Source of the DNA: an uncultured Oscillospiraceae bacterium
Lineage (GTDB): Bacteria > Bacillota > Clostridia > Oscillospirales > Oscillospiraceae
Length of the DNA: 48,120 nucleotides
Direction of reading: 5' to 3'
Assembly: GCA_944386985.1 (NCBI GenBank)
Contig: CALXDD010000018.1
Span: forward strand, 1 to 48,120
Shown here: positions 1 to 8,640 of the stretch, one piece after another
How the letters are laid out: each line of letters opens with the position of its first letter
Position numbering within the stretch: the first letter of the stretch is position 1
Program-made: the position numbers and the translations under genes
Notes under the pieces: generated by a model
What the model saw: only the letters and a program-made list of their open reading frames with translations
Databases searched by the model: none
What the model was told of the DNA's origin: nothing

Positions 1-24
1 GATACCTCCGCTGTTCTTACGATT

Positions 25-258
25 ATTTCAACCCACGCTCCCCTCGCGGGGAGCGACTCGGAAAACTCATCAACACACTTTTTCTTGCAGATTTCAACCC
101 ACGCTCCCCTCGCGGGGAGCGACAAAAACTACCGGGCACTCATTTCCCCTGTTTGTATTTCAACCCACGCTCCCCTCGCGGGGAGCGACCACGCCGCTTG
201 GTCACGCGTACCTGATCCCCTACAAATTTCAACCCACGCTCCCCTCGCGGGGAGCGAC
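25..258 (-). CRISPR. Type I-C CRISPR array, leader-proximal end
   Basis: Four identical 33-bp repeats are seen at 25-57, 91-123, 157-189 and 226-258, separated by unique spacers of 33, 33 and 36 bp. On the minus strand each repeat begins GTCGCTCCCC and ends GTGGGTTGAAAT, the classic type I-C repeat, with an internal CGCTCCCC/GGGGAGCG palindrome that would form the crRNA hairpin. The cas genes lie to the right and on the minus strand, so the repeat at 226-258 is closest to the leader and its neighbouring spacer is the newest. The array continues off the left edge, since sequence 1-24 looks like part of another spacer. Spacer targets cannot be judged here. Confidence 0.97.
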
Positions 259-430
259 AGCAGATATGTACAAATCCATACCCGCAAATTCAGGAAAATT
301 AAACAAAAACTTTTATATTTTTGGAAAATTTTGCACAGTTATAAAACAATATAGTATCTAAGAACTGAAGATCCCCTCCTTTTAGGTGCGAACCTCCCAT
401 ATCATGTATGTACGCTTCCGCTTCGCACCG
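259..430 (-). promoter_or_regulatory. CRISPR leader
   Basis: This 172-bp stretch between the cas2 stop and the first repeat has no gene. The part next to the repeat (about 280-360) is strongly A/T rich, unlike the GC-rich surroundings. Its position, between cas2 and the newest repeat in the direction of cas transcription, is that of a type I-C leader holding the array promoter and the adaptation signal. I did not find one clear -10/-35 pair. Confidence 0.75.
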
Positions 431-721
431 CTATAGGATCAGTGGTTCCTCCGGCAGGTAGGATGCTTTGCTTCCAAAATGCTCTATCTTATTCTCATAA
501 CGATTCCCAAGATAATAAAATCGCAGACTGTCCTTTTCCTGATCCATAATCGACAGCAGCTTCGCCTGAAGCAATTTGCATTGAGCTGTGTCCAACAGGC
601 ACTCGAACACCGAACACTGTACCCGCTGCCCATAGTTGACACATTGCTTGGCAATCTGACGCAGTCTTCTGCGCCCTGCGGCGTCCTCCGTATTGACATC
701 GTAAGTGATCAGCACCAGCAT
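431..721 (-). CDS. cas2: CRISPR-associated endonuclease Cas2
   Basis: The 96-aa product matches the usual Cas2 length. It opens with MLVLITYDVNTED, the first beta strand with the conserved Asp (D8) of the ferredoxin-like fold, and has the YGxRVQCSVFEC strand typical of Cas2. Two Cas1 dimers and a Cas2 dimer form the complex that inserts new spacers; Cas2 is mainly structural. The gene starts 9 bp after the cas1 stop and is the last of the cas operon, just before the leader. Identity is certain from sequence and context. Confidence 0.97.
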   Translation of the reverse strand: MLVLITYDVNTEDAAGRRRLRQIAKQCVNYGQRVQCSVFECLLDTAQCKLLQAKLLSIMDQEKDSLRFYYLGNRYENKIEHFGSKASYLPEEPLIL

Positions 722-730
722 AATCCTCCC

Positions 731-1762
731 TCACTTCCACAAAAAGGGCGGATATGCATCCAGATCCCCCCTCAGATACCTTGCCAGCAGCAGCGCCTGC
801 AGATAGGGCACCAGGCCCCACGGCACCTTTTCTCTCAGAAACGGGTGCGTCAGGGTATCTTTCTTGCGCTCCTGCCACCGCTGCAGGAAGGTACGTCTTC
901 CGTTCTCGCTGAGAAAAACTCCGCCGTTTTCCCGACAGTCAAAATCCGATTTTTGAAAGATACGGTTGTTGATGCAGGTGAGGACGAACCGGTCCGCGAT
1001 ACATGGGCGAAATTCCTCCATCAGATCCAGCGCAAGGGAGCTGCGGCCCGGCCGGTCCCGATGCAGAAATCCAACATAAGAATCCAGCCCCACGCTCTCC
1101 AGAGCCCAGGCGCAGTCGTGAGAGAGGAGGCTATAGGCAAAGGAAAGCAGCGCATTTACCGGGTCCAACGGCGGCCTGCGGCTGCGCGTCTGAAACCGGA
1201 ATACGGATCGATCCCCTAAAATCAATTGATCGAACACGCCGAAATAGACGGTGGCCCCGGCGCCCTCCAGCCCCCGCAGACTGTTCAGATCGGTCTCGTT
1301 CAAAAGCTGCGGCAGCAGGCCCTTCATCTGTTCTGACGCCTCCCTGAGGCGCTGGGAATCCACCCGCAGTCCGTGGTCCCGGCGGGTACGTTCCACGCTC
1401 CACCGGGCGTTGTAGACTTTACCGAAGACCATGGCGCGGGCAATGGCACAGCTCTGCGCGGGATCGTCCGCCGCACGGTACTGGGCACGGCGCAGGAGTA
1501 CGTTTCCATTGGCCTCGCCGGTAACCCTGGCCAGGAATTTTCCCCGCGGCGTGCAGAACGAGAGGGAAATGCCCCGTTGGGCGCAGGCCCCCATCAGAGC
1601 CGGCGAAGCGCCCGGATAGGAAAAGGAGAGAATAGCGGACAGCGTGTGAAGGGGATAGCGTGCCACCACCTCTTTTTCCCGGTTTGCCACCACATTCTCC
1701 CCGTCCAGGGAGAGATAAATATCCTCTGAGGTCACAAACAGTGTATTCAGCAGATGTCTCAT
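731..1762 (-). CDS. cas1: CRISPR-associated endonuclease/integrase Cas1 (type I-C)
   Basis: A 343-aa Cas1, the normal type I-C length. It has the N-terminal beta domain (about 1-85) and the alpha-helical catalytic domain. The likely metal ligands are E166 (in RGLEGAGA), H234 (in GFLHRDRPG) and E249 (in LDLMEEFRP). Cas1 catalyses the two transesterifications that insert a spacer at the leader end. An open frame continues upstream inside cas4, but ATG at 1762 is chosen because it gives a standard N-terminus (MRHLLNTLFV) and an ATGA overlap with the cas4 stop. This is the usual I-C order between cas4 and cas2. Confidence 0.97.
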   Translation of the reverse strand: MRHLLNTLFVTSEDIYLSLDGENVVANREKEVVARYPLHTLSAILSFSYPGASPALMGACAQRGISLSFCTPRGKFLARVTGEANGNVLLRRAQYRAADDPAQSCAIARAMVFGKVYNARWSVERTRRDHGLRVDSQRLREASEQMKGLLPQLLNETDLNSLRGLEGAGATVYFGVFDQLILGDRSVFRFQTRSRRPPLDPVNALLSFAYSLLSHDCAWALESVGLDSYVGFLHRDRPGRSSLALDLMEEFRPCIADRFVLTCINNRIFQKSDFDCRENGGVFLSENGRRTFLQRWQERKKDTLTHPFLREKVPWGLVPYLQALLLARYLRGDLDAYPPFLWK

Positions 1763-2421
1763 GCCTCTTCCTCCATTGCCTGACGCAGATAGGTATCCGC
1801 GGTCCGTCCCCTCATTAAAGCAGGCAGACAGATCTCTTTCAATGAACAGGCGCCGCATCCCTTGGACGGTTTTGCTTTGGGCGTATATCCCCGGCGGCAG
1901 AGCTGGTGCATCTCCTCCAGCATAGTACAGACCTGCCGGCGGAGCTCCGGTGTAAACAAAACGGCAGTCCGCCGCCTGGACTCTCCATAAAAGAGAGCCC
2001 CCTCCGCAATGGTACAGCAGAGCATCTCCTCCAGGCACATGGCCTGCGCGCACAGCTGCAGTTCATCTGCCCGGCAGGCTTTGGGGGCGCCCCGCTTGTA
2101 CTCCACCGGGAAGGGAGACCAGAGCCCCTCCTCCCCATGAAGTGAAATACCATGCGGATCGATGCGAAACTCCACCACATCGCATTTTCCGGAGATCCCA
2201 AGCGTTGGAGAGGATACAGAAAGCCCACGCAGGATCAGGGTGTCGCCCCGACGTTCCCGGGCCTGTTCGTCATGGGCCCTGGTGTGGAACAGGCCGCCCT
2301 CCACCGTGCGCAGATTTTCTTTCCACTGCTGTTCGATGTGGATGAGGGCCCACTGACGGCGGCAGAAGGCAAAGTGCTGCAGGCCGGAGAGCTGGAGGTA
2401 GTCCTCCTGAGCATAGGTCAC
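1759..2421 (-). CDS. cas4: CRISPR-associated exonuclease Cas4
   Basis: A 220-aa Cas4 of the RecB-like nuclease family. An iron-sulfur cluster is predicted from one N-terminal cysteine (C20, in FAFCRRQ) and three C-terminal ones (C189, C192 and C198, in CGACSLKEIC). Nuclease motifs are visible as GKCDVVEF (motif II Asp) and VEYKRG (motif III Glu/Lys). Cas4 trims prespacers and selects PAM-containing ends with Cas1. It overlaps both neighbours by 4 bp (ATGA), so translation is probably coupled across cas7-cas4-cas1. Confidence 0.96.
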   Translation of the reverse strand: MTYAQEDYLQLSGLQHFAFCRRQWALIHIEQQWKENLRTVEGGLFHTRAHDEQARERRGDTLILRGLSVSSPTLGISGKCDVVEFRIDPHGISLHGEEGLWSPFPVEYKRGAPKACRADELQLCAQAMCLEEMLCCTIAEGALFYGESRRRTAVLFTPELRRQVCTMLEEMHQLCRRGYTPKAKPSKGCGACSLKEICLPALMRGRTADTYLRQAMEEEA

Positions 2422-3314
2422 CCCATGCGCTGGCAGGTAATCCCGACGGGCAGGGCATCTGCATCCACCGTGACGGCGTAGTCCCCGTAGCAGCGGGCGG
2501 GGGCGGGATCATCCGGATTCTTCCGTTCCACCTTTACCGATTCAAAAAGCTTCCAGGCCGGGGCACAGCCCAGCTCGCTGTCGTGCTTAAAAACGATCAG
2601 CTCCCGCACCGCCATCTTGCCCCGGGCGGCAGAGTGGTCATGTTCAAACATATTGAGGATCGCCTCCCACAGAAGAGACAGGTCCTCCTCGGAAAAGCCG
2701 GTTGTCTTGCGGGCCAGGTTGGCGGAGATATAGCCCTCACAGCGGTAGAGGCCGTAGGGGACGATATACTTCCGTCCCATCTCGGTCCCCTTTTTCTCGG
2801 CGTCAGCCTCAGTGGTGATGGCCACCCGGGTAATGGTCACCTCCTGGGGAACCACCGGCTCCACGCTGCGGGCGAAGCCCAGCTGCACCGGTCCCCGCAC
2901 CTGTCCGCAGTTGAGCGCCGCTTTGACGAAGGTGGTCATCACCGCCCCGAAGGTACGGATGTCGTAGAAGTTGGCGCACATCCAGTCCCGGATCTTCCGG
3001 TCCAGATCGGGATCGGCTTTTTTCTTCTCCTTGATATTTTTCTCGGTGATGTCCAGCGCGGTATACGCCTCATTGTCACTGCGGTTTAAGGGCACGCTGT
3101 CTTTCACATAGATACGATAGCCCTCGGCCTCCTCCCTGACGGTCTCCACATAGTTGCGGATCTTCCGTTTGAGACACACATCCGTGACGATACCGAGGCC
3201 CGTCTCCGGGTCCACCCGGGGCATATTGCCGGCGTCGGGGTCGCCGTTGGGGTTTCCGTTTTCCACGTCGAAAAGGATCACGAATTCATAGCGGTTTTTG
3301 ATGGGCTCAGACAT
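2418..3314 (-). CDS. cas7: Cascade backbone protein Cas7 (Csd2, type I-C)
   Basis: A 298-aa Cas7/Csd2, the RAMP subunit that polymerises along the crRNA in the type I-C Cascade. The signature FVILFDVENGNPNGDPDAG is near the N-terminus, followed by the glycine-rich and RRM-like segments expected for Csd2. The frame is open to 3338, but ATG at 3314 has a good ribosome site (AAGGAGG, 9 nt upstream) and gives MSEPIKNRYEF, the usual start. It overlaps the cas8c stop by 8 bp and the cas4 start by 4 bp. Nothing looks broken. Confidence 0.96.
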   Translation of the reverse strand: MSEPIKNRYEFVILFDVENGNPNGDPDAGNMPRVDPETGLGIVTDVCLKRKIRNYVETVREEAEGYRIYVKDSVPLNRSDNEAYTALDITEKNIKEKKKADPDLDRKIRDWMCANFYDIRTFGAVMTTFVKAALNCGQVRGPVQLGFARSVEPVVPQEVTITRVAITTEADAEKKGTEMGRKYIVPYGLYRCEGYISANLARKTTGFSEEDLSLLWEAILNMFEHDHSAARGKMAVRELIVFKHDSELGCAPAWKLFESVKVERKNPDDPAPARCYGDYAVTVDADALPVGITCQRMG

Positions 3315-5049
3315 GCTTCTTTTCCTCCTTTTTTTCAAAACGGGCCTGTGTTTGGTGGTAGTAGCCCAGCTGGAAGGATCCCTGCTGGGGCAGACTCAAT
3401 CGCGGGGGATAGCTCTCACCCAGCTTGGAAAGCAGGGTGGTGATCTGCTTATCATAGTAAGTACGCAGACCGGCGTCCAGCTTCTTCAGGTGCTTTTGGG
3501 CCAGGTTCAGCAGCACCGGAAATACGATGGCAGGGGTAGCGGAGGCGGAGTTGAAATATTTGTCCTTGATGGTGGCGTTGATGCCGGGATTTGCGGCGGA
3601 CTGGACCGCCTCCAGCAGAGAGAACAGCCGCCCCAGGTTATAGGGAATATTGGTACTGTCAGCGTTGAGAGACACGGTCAAAACCTCCTTTGGCACATCG
3701 GGATGTATGTTTTTCAGATAATACGCCTTCAGAATAGCGGCCCGGCCCCGGGTCACGGTGCGCTCCGCCCGGATCCGCAGCACCACGCCATTGAGCAGGG
3801 TAGCGGGATAGGGCGTATCGGTGAGGATGGAGCGCAGCGCCTCGCCGGCCATATTGGGCGCCGGCGTTTTGTCGCGGCTGTTCTGATTGACGGTCTCATC
3901 CAGCAGCTTCCAGAGCGGAAGGGTTTCAAACTTGTCATAGGCGGGTCGAACGATCTCCAGCCGCTGCTGATGGGCCCGGGCGTTGCGGAGGAAGGCCCCG
4001 AAGCTGTTGCGCAGGAAAAAACGCACCGAGAGGCGGGCGGCATTGGGGGCCAGCCCCAGGATGTAGAAGTCCATGTTGGGGTCCAGCCGCTCCTCGTCCA
4101 GCACCACGGAAGTCCCATCACACAGATTGTTCAGCGCCCCCTGCAAATCGGTAAGCGTATAAGATGGTTTCGCCCCAAAAAGTGCCAAGCCCATTATATT
4201 CTGGTAGATATCTCCCCCGCATTTCGCCCAGCAGACCACGGTGGCGTCCCCCATCCGGTAGACGTGCTCCCGGTCGGAGAGCAGATGGTTGAGGGCGGTG
4301 GTATAGGCGAAGGCGGCATATTTGCTGGTAGGGGCATTGTAATTCTGTTCCTTTCCGTAAGAGCAGAAGGCAGGGGCATTGAAGGACACCAGCGCCGCGC
4401 CGCTGGACTGTGCGCCCTGTACATTTTTGATGGCGGGGTGGACGCTCTCCACCGCTCCCCGCTCCCCAGTGACCAGACAGACCATCTGAGGGCCGTCCTC
4501 TGCCGCCTGATAGTGGTTGTCCCAGGCCTGTTGGACCTGCGGGTCCTCATGAAGAAACGCCCCGTCATACCGGAATACAAGATTGCCGCCGGCCAGAATT
4601 TCTTCCCAGCAGGAAGCCAGTGCAGGGTGGCTGGCCGCCTGCTCCGGCTGCCAGGTTTGGAAAAAGGCCAGCACCGCCCGGGCGGCAGGGCTGTCAAGCC
4701 CGCCTAACAGTTTCTGGTGGAGCGCCTTGCACGCTTGAAAACACTCCAACGCCCGCTGGAGCTTCCCCTTATTATCGACTCCAAGCAGATAGCCGGAGTT
4801 ATCACAGAGAAAATTGGCAGCCACCCCGCTGGAGCGCTTCACAGGAGCGGGAAGCCTCATGAGCCGCGGAGCCAGCACAGTCTTTTTTCCCTTCGGCTGT
4901 TCCGTCTGAACTGAGACCACCTGCTCCAGCGCTCCGTCCGCTCCGATGCACAAGGCATAGGAGACCTTGACCTGCCCCCAGCCCGGCGGGGAAATCCTGC
5001 CGCTGTCCGCCAGGGTCTGATAATATTCCGTCAGCGCCTGCAGAATCAT
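3307..5049 (-). CDS. cas8c: Cascade large subunit Cas8c (Csd1)
   Basis: A 580-aa Csd1/Cas8c, within the usual 560-620 range. The N-terminus (MILQALTEYYQTL) and the early stretch with SSGVAANFLCDNSGYLLG are typical of Csd1. In type I-C this subunit recognises the PAM. An internal translation start in its 3' part makes a small Cas11c subunit in studied I-C systems, which I cannot place exactly here. The start overlaps the cas5c stop by 4 bp (ATGA), indicating coupled translation. The very C-terminus is lysine/glutamate rich (KKEEKKHV). Confidence 0.96.
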   Translation of the reverse strand: MILQALTEYYQTLADSGRISPPGWGQVKVSYALCIGADGALEQVVSVQTEQPKGKKTVLAPRLMRLPAPVKRSSGVAANFLCDNSGYLLGVDNKGKLQRALECFQACKALHQKLLGGLDSPAARAVLAFFQTWQPEQAASHPALASCWEEILAGGNLVFRYDGAFLHEDPQVQQAWDNHYQAAEDGPQMVCLVTGERGAVESVHPAIKNVQGAQSSGAALVSFNAPAFCSYGKEQNYNAPTSKYAAFAYTTALNHLLSDREHVYRMGDATVVCWAKCGGDIYQNIMGLALFGAKPSYTLTDLQGALNNLCDGTSVVLDEERLDPNMDFYILGLAPNAARLSVRFFLRNSFGAFLRNARAHQQRLEIVRPAYDKFETLPLWKLLDETVNQNSRDKTPAPNMAGEALRSILTDTPYPATLLNGVVLRIRAERTVTRGRAAILKAYYLKNIHPDVPKEVLTVSLNADSTNIPYNLGRLFSLLEAVQSAANPGINATIKDKYFNSASATPAIVFPVLLNLAQKHLKKLDAGLRTYYDKQITTLLSKLGESYPPRLSLPQQGSFQLGYYHQTQARFEKKEEKKHV

Positions 5050-5708
5050 CGCCGTACCTCCTCACTGTCCCAGGGCGGTACCTCCAGCACGCCATCCCGC
5101 AGAACCCCCCGGAAAAAGAGGGGCGTGATGTTCTCCGGATCGGTGTAATCCATATCATAGAGCATCCAGCCCAGGTCCCGTTCCCCCTTCAGTTCTTCAG
5201 GACAAGCGGGGAGCGCCTCACACAGGCGGAACTGGGCGGGAAACTCCCGGCAGCCGAAGCAGGGCTGGTGGTAGAATTGTCCCTTCTGAATCCTCCGCTT
5301 CATGATATCCTGAAATTTTCCGGGATTGTCTCCCGCAGCGGCCTTCTCCGTCATGTCAAAATGGGCCTCAATCACATACCGCACATCCCGCAGCAGCAGA
5401 GCGGCCCGCTGCTGGATGTCTTCCGATGTGCTGAGATACAACGCTCCCTTTCCGCTCTCCATCACCTTGCCGGCGCTGCGGGCGGAGATGGTGGATTTGA
5501 CCTCGTTGCGCCGCAGGTTGGTAAAGCGGATGGGGGCACAGACCCGGATGCGGTCGATCCGCCACCGCATACCCGGATGCCAGAAAATGGCTTCCAACAG
5601 CCCCCGGGCCGCCGAGGGGGTCATCACATCATAGCTGACCCGCTCCACCTTCATTTCCGGCCGGGTGAACAGGGCGTAGTCCCCTCTAACCTCCAGTTTG
5701 ATGGCCAT
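5046..5708 (-). CDS. cas5c: Cascade crRNA-processing subunit Cas5c
   Basis: A 220-aa Cas5c (Cas5d). In type I-C systems, which lack Cas6, this RAMP protein cuts the pre-crRNA at the repeat hairpin and stays bound to the 5' handle. The N-terminus MAIKLEVRGDYALFTRPE and the following GLLEAIFWHPGMRW are strong family marks. ATG at 5708 is preferred over the GTG at 5717 and the ATG at 5714 because AAGGAG lies 8 nt upstream, the best spacing. It overlaps cas8c by 4 bp and starts 27 bp after the cas3 stop. Confidence 0.95.
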   Translation of the reverse strand: MAIKLEVRGDYALFTRPEMKVERVSYDVMTPSAARGLLEAIFWHPGMRWRIDRIRVCAPIRFTNLRRNEVKSTISARSAGKVMESGKGALYLSTSEDIQQRAALLLRDVRYVIEAHFDMTEKAAAGDNPGKFQDIMKRRIQKGQFYHQPCFGCREFPAQFRLCEALPACPEELKGERDLGWMLYDMDYTDPENITPLFFRGVLRDGVLEVPPWDSEEVRR

Positions 5709-5735
5709 TGGCATCACTCCTTTCGTTTGTTATTC

Positions 5736-7880
5736 TCAAATAAACAGCCCCTTCCCACTGTCCGCTTCCAGAGAGAGACCGGTGTCGCTGGAATAGAGGG
5801 CCGTATTTCGCAGGATCGCCGCACCGTTCTCCAGGATCTCCAGATCTCCCGCCTCATCCAGAGCGGCAAAGTGCTTCTCGTAAATCGACACTCCGTACTG
5901 CCCCAGCTGCCGGAACAGCTTCCGCCCCCTCTCACCAAGACGCAGCCGTTTTGCAAGCTCGGCCCCCCCGCCCAATGGAATATAGACCGTTCTGGCAGCG
6001 GTGTCGATGAGATGAAAACGCTCCGCCACTGTGCGGAACGGGAAAAATTCCGACTGGATCAGCGGCAGAATCCGCTGGACATCTTGTGCTTCCTCCCCCT
6101 TCAAATCCAGCAATTCCCGGAAATATGCGTGGATGGCCGCCGGATCGGCGAGATCCTCATACCGGTCCATGACCTCCCGCCCCGCGCCAATGGCCGTGGC
6201 AAACAGAGGCGGCGCATGCTCCTCGCCCTCAAAAATGGTTACCACGCTCTCTTCCAGCGGTCTTTTTCCCTCCCGGTTGCACCGGCCGGCAGCCTGGAGA
6301 ATGGAGTCCAGCCCGGCCAGCTCCCGAAAAACCGCCGGAAAATCCACATCCACGCCCGCTTCAATGAGGGAGGTGGATACCACCCGGCAGGGAAGGTCCT
6401 CCTTCAGCCGGCGGCGGATCTCCATCAGCTGCCGCTTCCGATGGGCCGGGTACATGAGGGTGGAGAGATGAAAACACCCCTCCCCCTCCAGCCGGCCATA
6501 TATCTCCTGGGCGGCCTTTCTGGTGTTGACAACGCACAAAATCTGGCTGTGCTGATTGAGCATAGCCGCAAGCTGGTCCCAGGTGAGGCTGCCCGCTTTC
6601 CGAAATACCACCCTTCGAAAGACGTCCCCCTGAAAGGTCTCCGGGGGACAAAGCTCCGTCATGGCCTTATCAGGCAAAAAGGTGTGAAAAACAGGACCAA
6701 GAGCAGGCTGTGTGGCGGTGCACAGAACGGCGGACACGCCATAGTGCGCCACCAGCTGAGAAATCCCATGGACACAGGGGCGGAGATACGGAAGGGGCAT
6801 CATCTGCGCCTCATCAAAGATCACCACGCTGCCGGCAATATTGTGGAGCTTGCGGCACTGGGAAGACCGGCAGGCGTACAGCGATTCAAAAAACTGCACC
6901 GCCGTGGTCACCACCACCGGCATGTCCCAGTTTTCCGCGGCCTGGGCCAGACGGATGGTGTTGGGATTTGCCTCCCCTTCTATGTCATACAGCACATTGG
7001 AGTGGTGCTCCAGCACGTTTTCCCGGCCCAGGATTCTGCGGAACACCTCCGCCGTCTGCTCAATGATAGAGGTATAAGGAATGACATAAATGATCCGCCT
7101 CAGGCCATGCATTTTGGCGTGTGCTATGGCAAAGGCCAGAGACGCAACCGTCTTTCCTCCTCCCGTTGGAACGGTGAGGGAAAACAGCCCCGGCCTCTGC
7201 TCCTCCCCTTCCCGAATGCAGCGCTTTAGAAGCTGACAGCGCTGGCGGTTGAGCGCTCCCTTTGGCGGGAACCAGCCGGATATGTACCCTTGGAGCCGCT
7301 CCCACAGCAGATCCATGGACGTCTCGGTGTTCTCCCGGCCTCCCCCATTCATAAAGGCCTCTGTGTCCAAAAAATCGGCGTCCACCAGGCAGGAATAGAG
7401 CATCCGGGTAAAAAACATTCCCTCTGCCATCCCTTTTTGAAGGAAATCCGGGATAGCGGCCTGGGGAAGCTGTATCTCCCGTTCCCAACCGGTATAGGGT
7501 TCCAGAAGACCTCTCTCCCCTCGTTTGAGCCGCCCCATCAGCGTCGTCTGCTCCGCCCCGTCTGTCTGACTGCCGCCGTTGGGCAGGCCGCTGTGGTGAC
7601 CGGCCACCGCAAAGGCGGCAAAAGGCTGCCGGATCCGCCAGCACTCCACCGCTCCCGCCGTGGCATGGTCCACCTGAACCGGGTCGCCCCTCAGCCGATT
7701 TTGAAAGGTCTGAGAGAACTTTCCAATGTCATGGGCCAATCCTGCCAGCTTCCCCTGCTCTGCTCCTCCAAAGGGACGGGAAAATGCTTCCGCCATAGCG
7801 GCAGTGCCCTCCAGGTGCGCCGAAATGGTTTGTGTCCGCCCATCATCGGCGGCATGGGCCAAAAAGGGAGAAAATTCCAC
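5736..7880 (-). CDS. cas3: CRISPR-associated helicase-nuclease Cas3
   Basis: A 714-aa single-chain Cas3 with HD nuclease then DExD/H helicase. HD-domain metal ligands are visible (H22, H50-D51 in AHDIGKF, and HH in AGHHSGLPNGG). Helicase motifs include Walker A VPTGGGKT, motif II DEAQ in VVIFDEAQMM, and motif VI QAAGRCNREG. Cas3 is recruited by Cascade to the R-loop and degrades target DNA 3'-5'. The start is GTG at 7880: AAGGAGG lies about 7 nt upstream and the protein then begins VEFSPFLAHA. It is the first gene of the cas operon. Confidence 0.96.
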   Translation of the reverse strand: MEFSPFLAHAADDGRTQTISAHLEGTAAMAEAFSRPFGGAEQGKLAGLAHDIGKFSQTFQNRLRGDPVQVDHATAGAVECWRIRQPFAAFAVAGHHSGLPNGGSQTDGAEQTTLMGRLKRGERGLLEPYTGWEREIQLPQAAIPDFLQKGMAEGMFFTRMLYSCLVDADFLDTEAFMNGGGRENTETSMDLLWERLQGYISGWFPPKGALNRQRCQLLKRCIREGEEQRPGLFSLTVPTGGGKTVASLAFAIAHAKMHGLRRIIYVIPYTSIIEQTAEVFRRILGRENVLEHHSNVLYDIEGEANPNTIRLAQAAENWDMPVVVTTAVQFFESLYACRSSQCRKLHNIAGSVVIFDEAQMMPLPYLRPCVHGISQLVAHYGVSAVLCTATQPALGPVFHTFLPDKAMTELCPPETFQGDVFRRVVFRKAGSLTWDQLAAMLNQHSQILCVVNTRKAAQEIYGRLEGEGCFHLSTLMYPAHRKRQLMEIRRRLKEDLPCRVVSTSLIEAGVDVDFPAVFRELAGLDSILQAAGRCNREGKRPLEESVVTIFEGEEHAPPLFATAIGAGREVMDRYEDLADPAAIHAYFRELLDLKGEEAQDVQRILPLIQSEFFPFRTVAERFHLIDTAARTVYIPLGGGAELAKRLRLGERGRKLFRQLGQYGVSIYEKHFAALDEAGDLEILENGAAILRNTALYSSDTGLSLEADSGKGLFI

Positions 7881-8100
7881 AGCTGATCCTCCTTTTTTAT
7901 GAAAGGGCGGCAAATACTTCTCTCTTATCCCTTGCATGCAGTAATCGCAGCCGCAAGGGCGTCCTTTTGCAGACCGAACTTGTCATGCCGCGCAGAACGC
8001 TCCGTTCGGCGGAGGCGGCGTTCAACAGGGCGGGAAGGAATCTGAAAAGCACCGACACATCACAGCCGTCACTTTCGGCAATTTTATATTGCTGTTATCT

Positions 8101-8129
8101 ATTATATTTTATTCAGTTTGACTTTGCAA
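8101..8129 (-). promoter_or_regulatory. Promoter of the cas operon
   Basis: On the minus strand TTGCAA (8124-8129) and TATAAT (8101-8106) are separated by exactly 17 bp, a near-consensus sigma-A promoter in an A/T-rich island. It reads toward cas3, whose GTG start lies about 215 nt downstream of the predicted start site near 8094. The 5' leader (7881-8094) has no gene. Confidence 0.75.
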
Positions 8130-8218
8130 TCCCCACAGATGCTCCATAAAATCTAATGGCGGTGCTCCTCCGGAATGATTCATTTTGACGCATCCATCCA
8201 CCATTTGATCTTCCCTCA

Positions 8219-8372
8219 CATGGCTTCCAGAAGTTTCACCAGGAGGTTGAGAAACGTGGTCTTGCCGCCGGTAGGCCCCACAATACAGAGAAACTCCCCC
8301 GCTGCGGATGGAAAACGACACATCGCCGAGGGCCGTCAGGTCCCCAAACTTTTTAGTCAGGTGCCCTCGCAG
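8219..8372 (-). pseudogene. ABC transporter ATPase remnant
   Basis: The reverse strand encodes TKKFGDLTALGDVSFSIRSG and then, after a one-base frameshift, EFLCIVGPTGGKTTFLNLL. This is the start of a nitrate/sulfonate/taurine-type ABC ATPase. The Walker A reads GPTG-GKT and lacks one codon (GPTGSGKT expected), and the coding then stops, so it cannot be functional. It directly follows the permease remnant, the natural gene order of such transporters. Confidence 0.7.
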
Positions 8373-8515
8373 TCCTTGTCAATGCCCAGGATAATCAAAA
8401 AAACACTCCCTGCCGGACCACCACCATCTCCGTAGCCAGCACGCACATCCATCCGGCGGAGAGGGCGGTCTTCAGCCCATAGGACACTCCACCGAAGATG
8501 GCCGGGGGCAGTCCA
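8373..8515 (-). pseudogene. ABC transporter permease remnant (SsuC/TauC type)
   Basis: The reverse strand encodes GLPPAIFGGVSYGLKTALS followed by AGWMCVLATEMV and, after a frameshift in a T tract near 8395, FLIILGIDKDCEG. The AGWMCVLAxEM block is very typical of the last cytoplasmic loop of sulfonate/nitrate permeases. Only this central/C-terminal segment is left, with no start and a frameshift. It is a relic of a transporter operon together with the ATPase fragment to its left. Confidence 0.65.
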
Positions 8516-8520
8516 ATGAC

Positions 8521-8640
8521 GCCCACCTCCCACTGTTGTACAGCACCGCCAGCAGTTCCACCACGGAGAGGGAACCGCCGACATGGCCGAGGCCCAAAGA
8601 GGCAAAGGGCCGGGCCCCATCTTCTCTCATGATCGCCCCC
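8521..8640 (-). pseudogene. Transketolase N-terminal remnant
   Basis: The reverse strand encodes LGLGHVGGSLSVVELLAVLY, which matches the thiamine-diphosphate-binding N-terminus of transketolase A subunits (GHxGGSLS..ELLAVLY). About 40 codons are recognisable before the match ends and permease sequence starts. The ABC fragments are not normally fused to transketolase, so the junction near 8515-8520 marks a deletion. Confidence 0.55.

Noticed and set aside
85-354. Open frame of 89 codons across the CRISPR repeats
   Set aside because: It translates the repeat itself several times (STHAPLAGSD) and is not a gene.
731-2053. A longer Cas1 starting at 2053
   Set aside because: The extra 97 codons lie inside cas4 in another frame and do not resemble Cas1. 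ATG 1762 overlaps the cas4 stop as ATGA.
5268-7229. Long plus-strand open frame opposite cas5c and cas3
   Set aside because: It is antisense to clear Cas proteins with intact motifs. The translation shows no family features.
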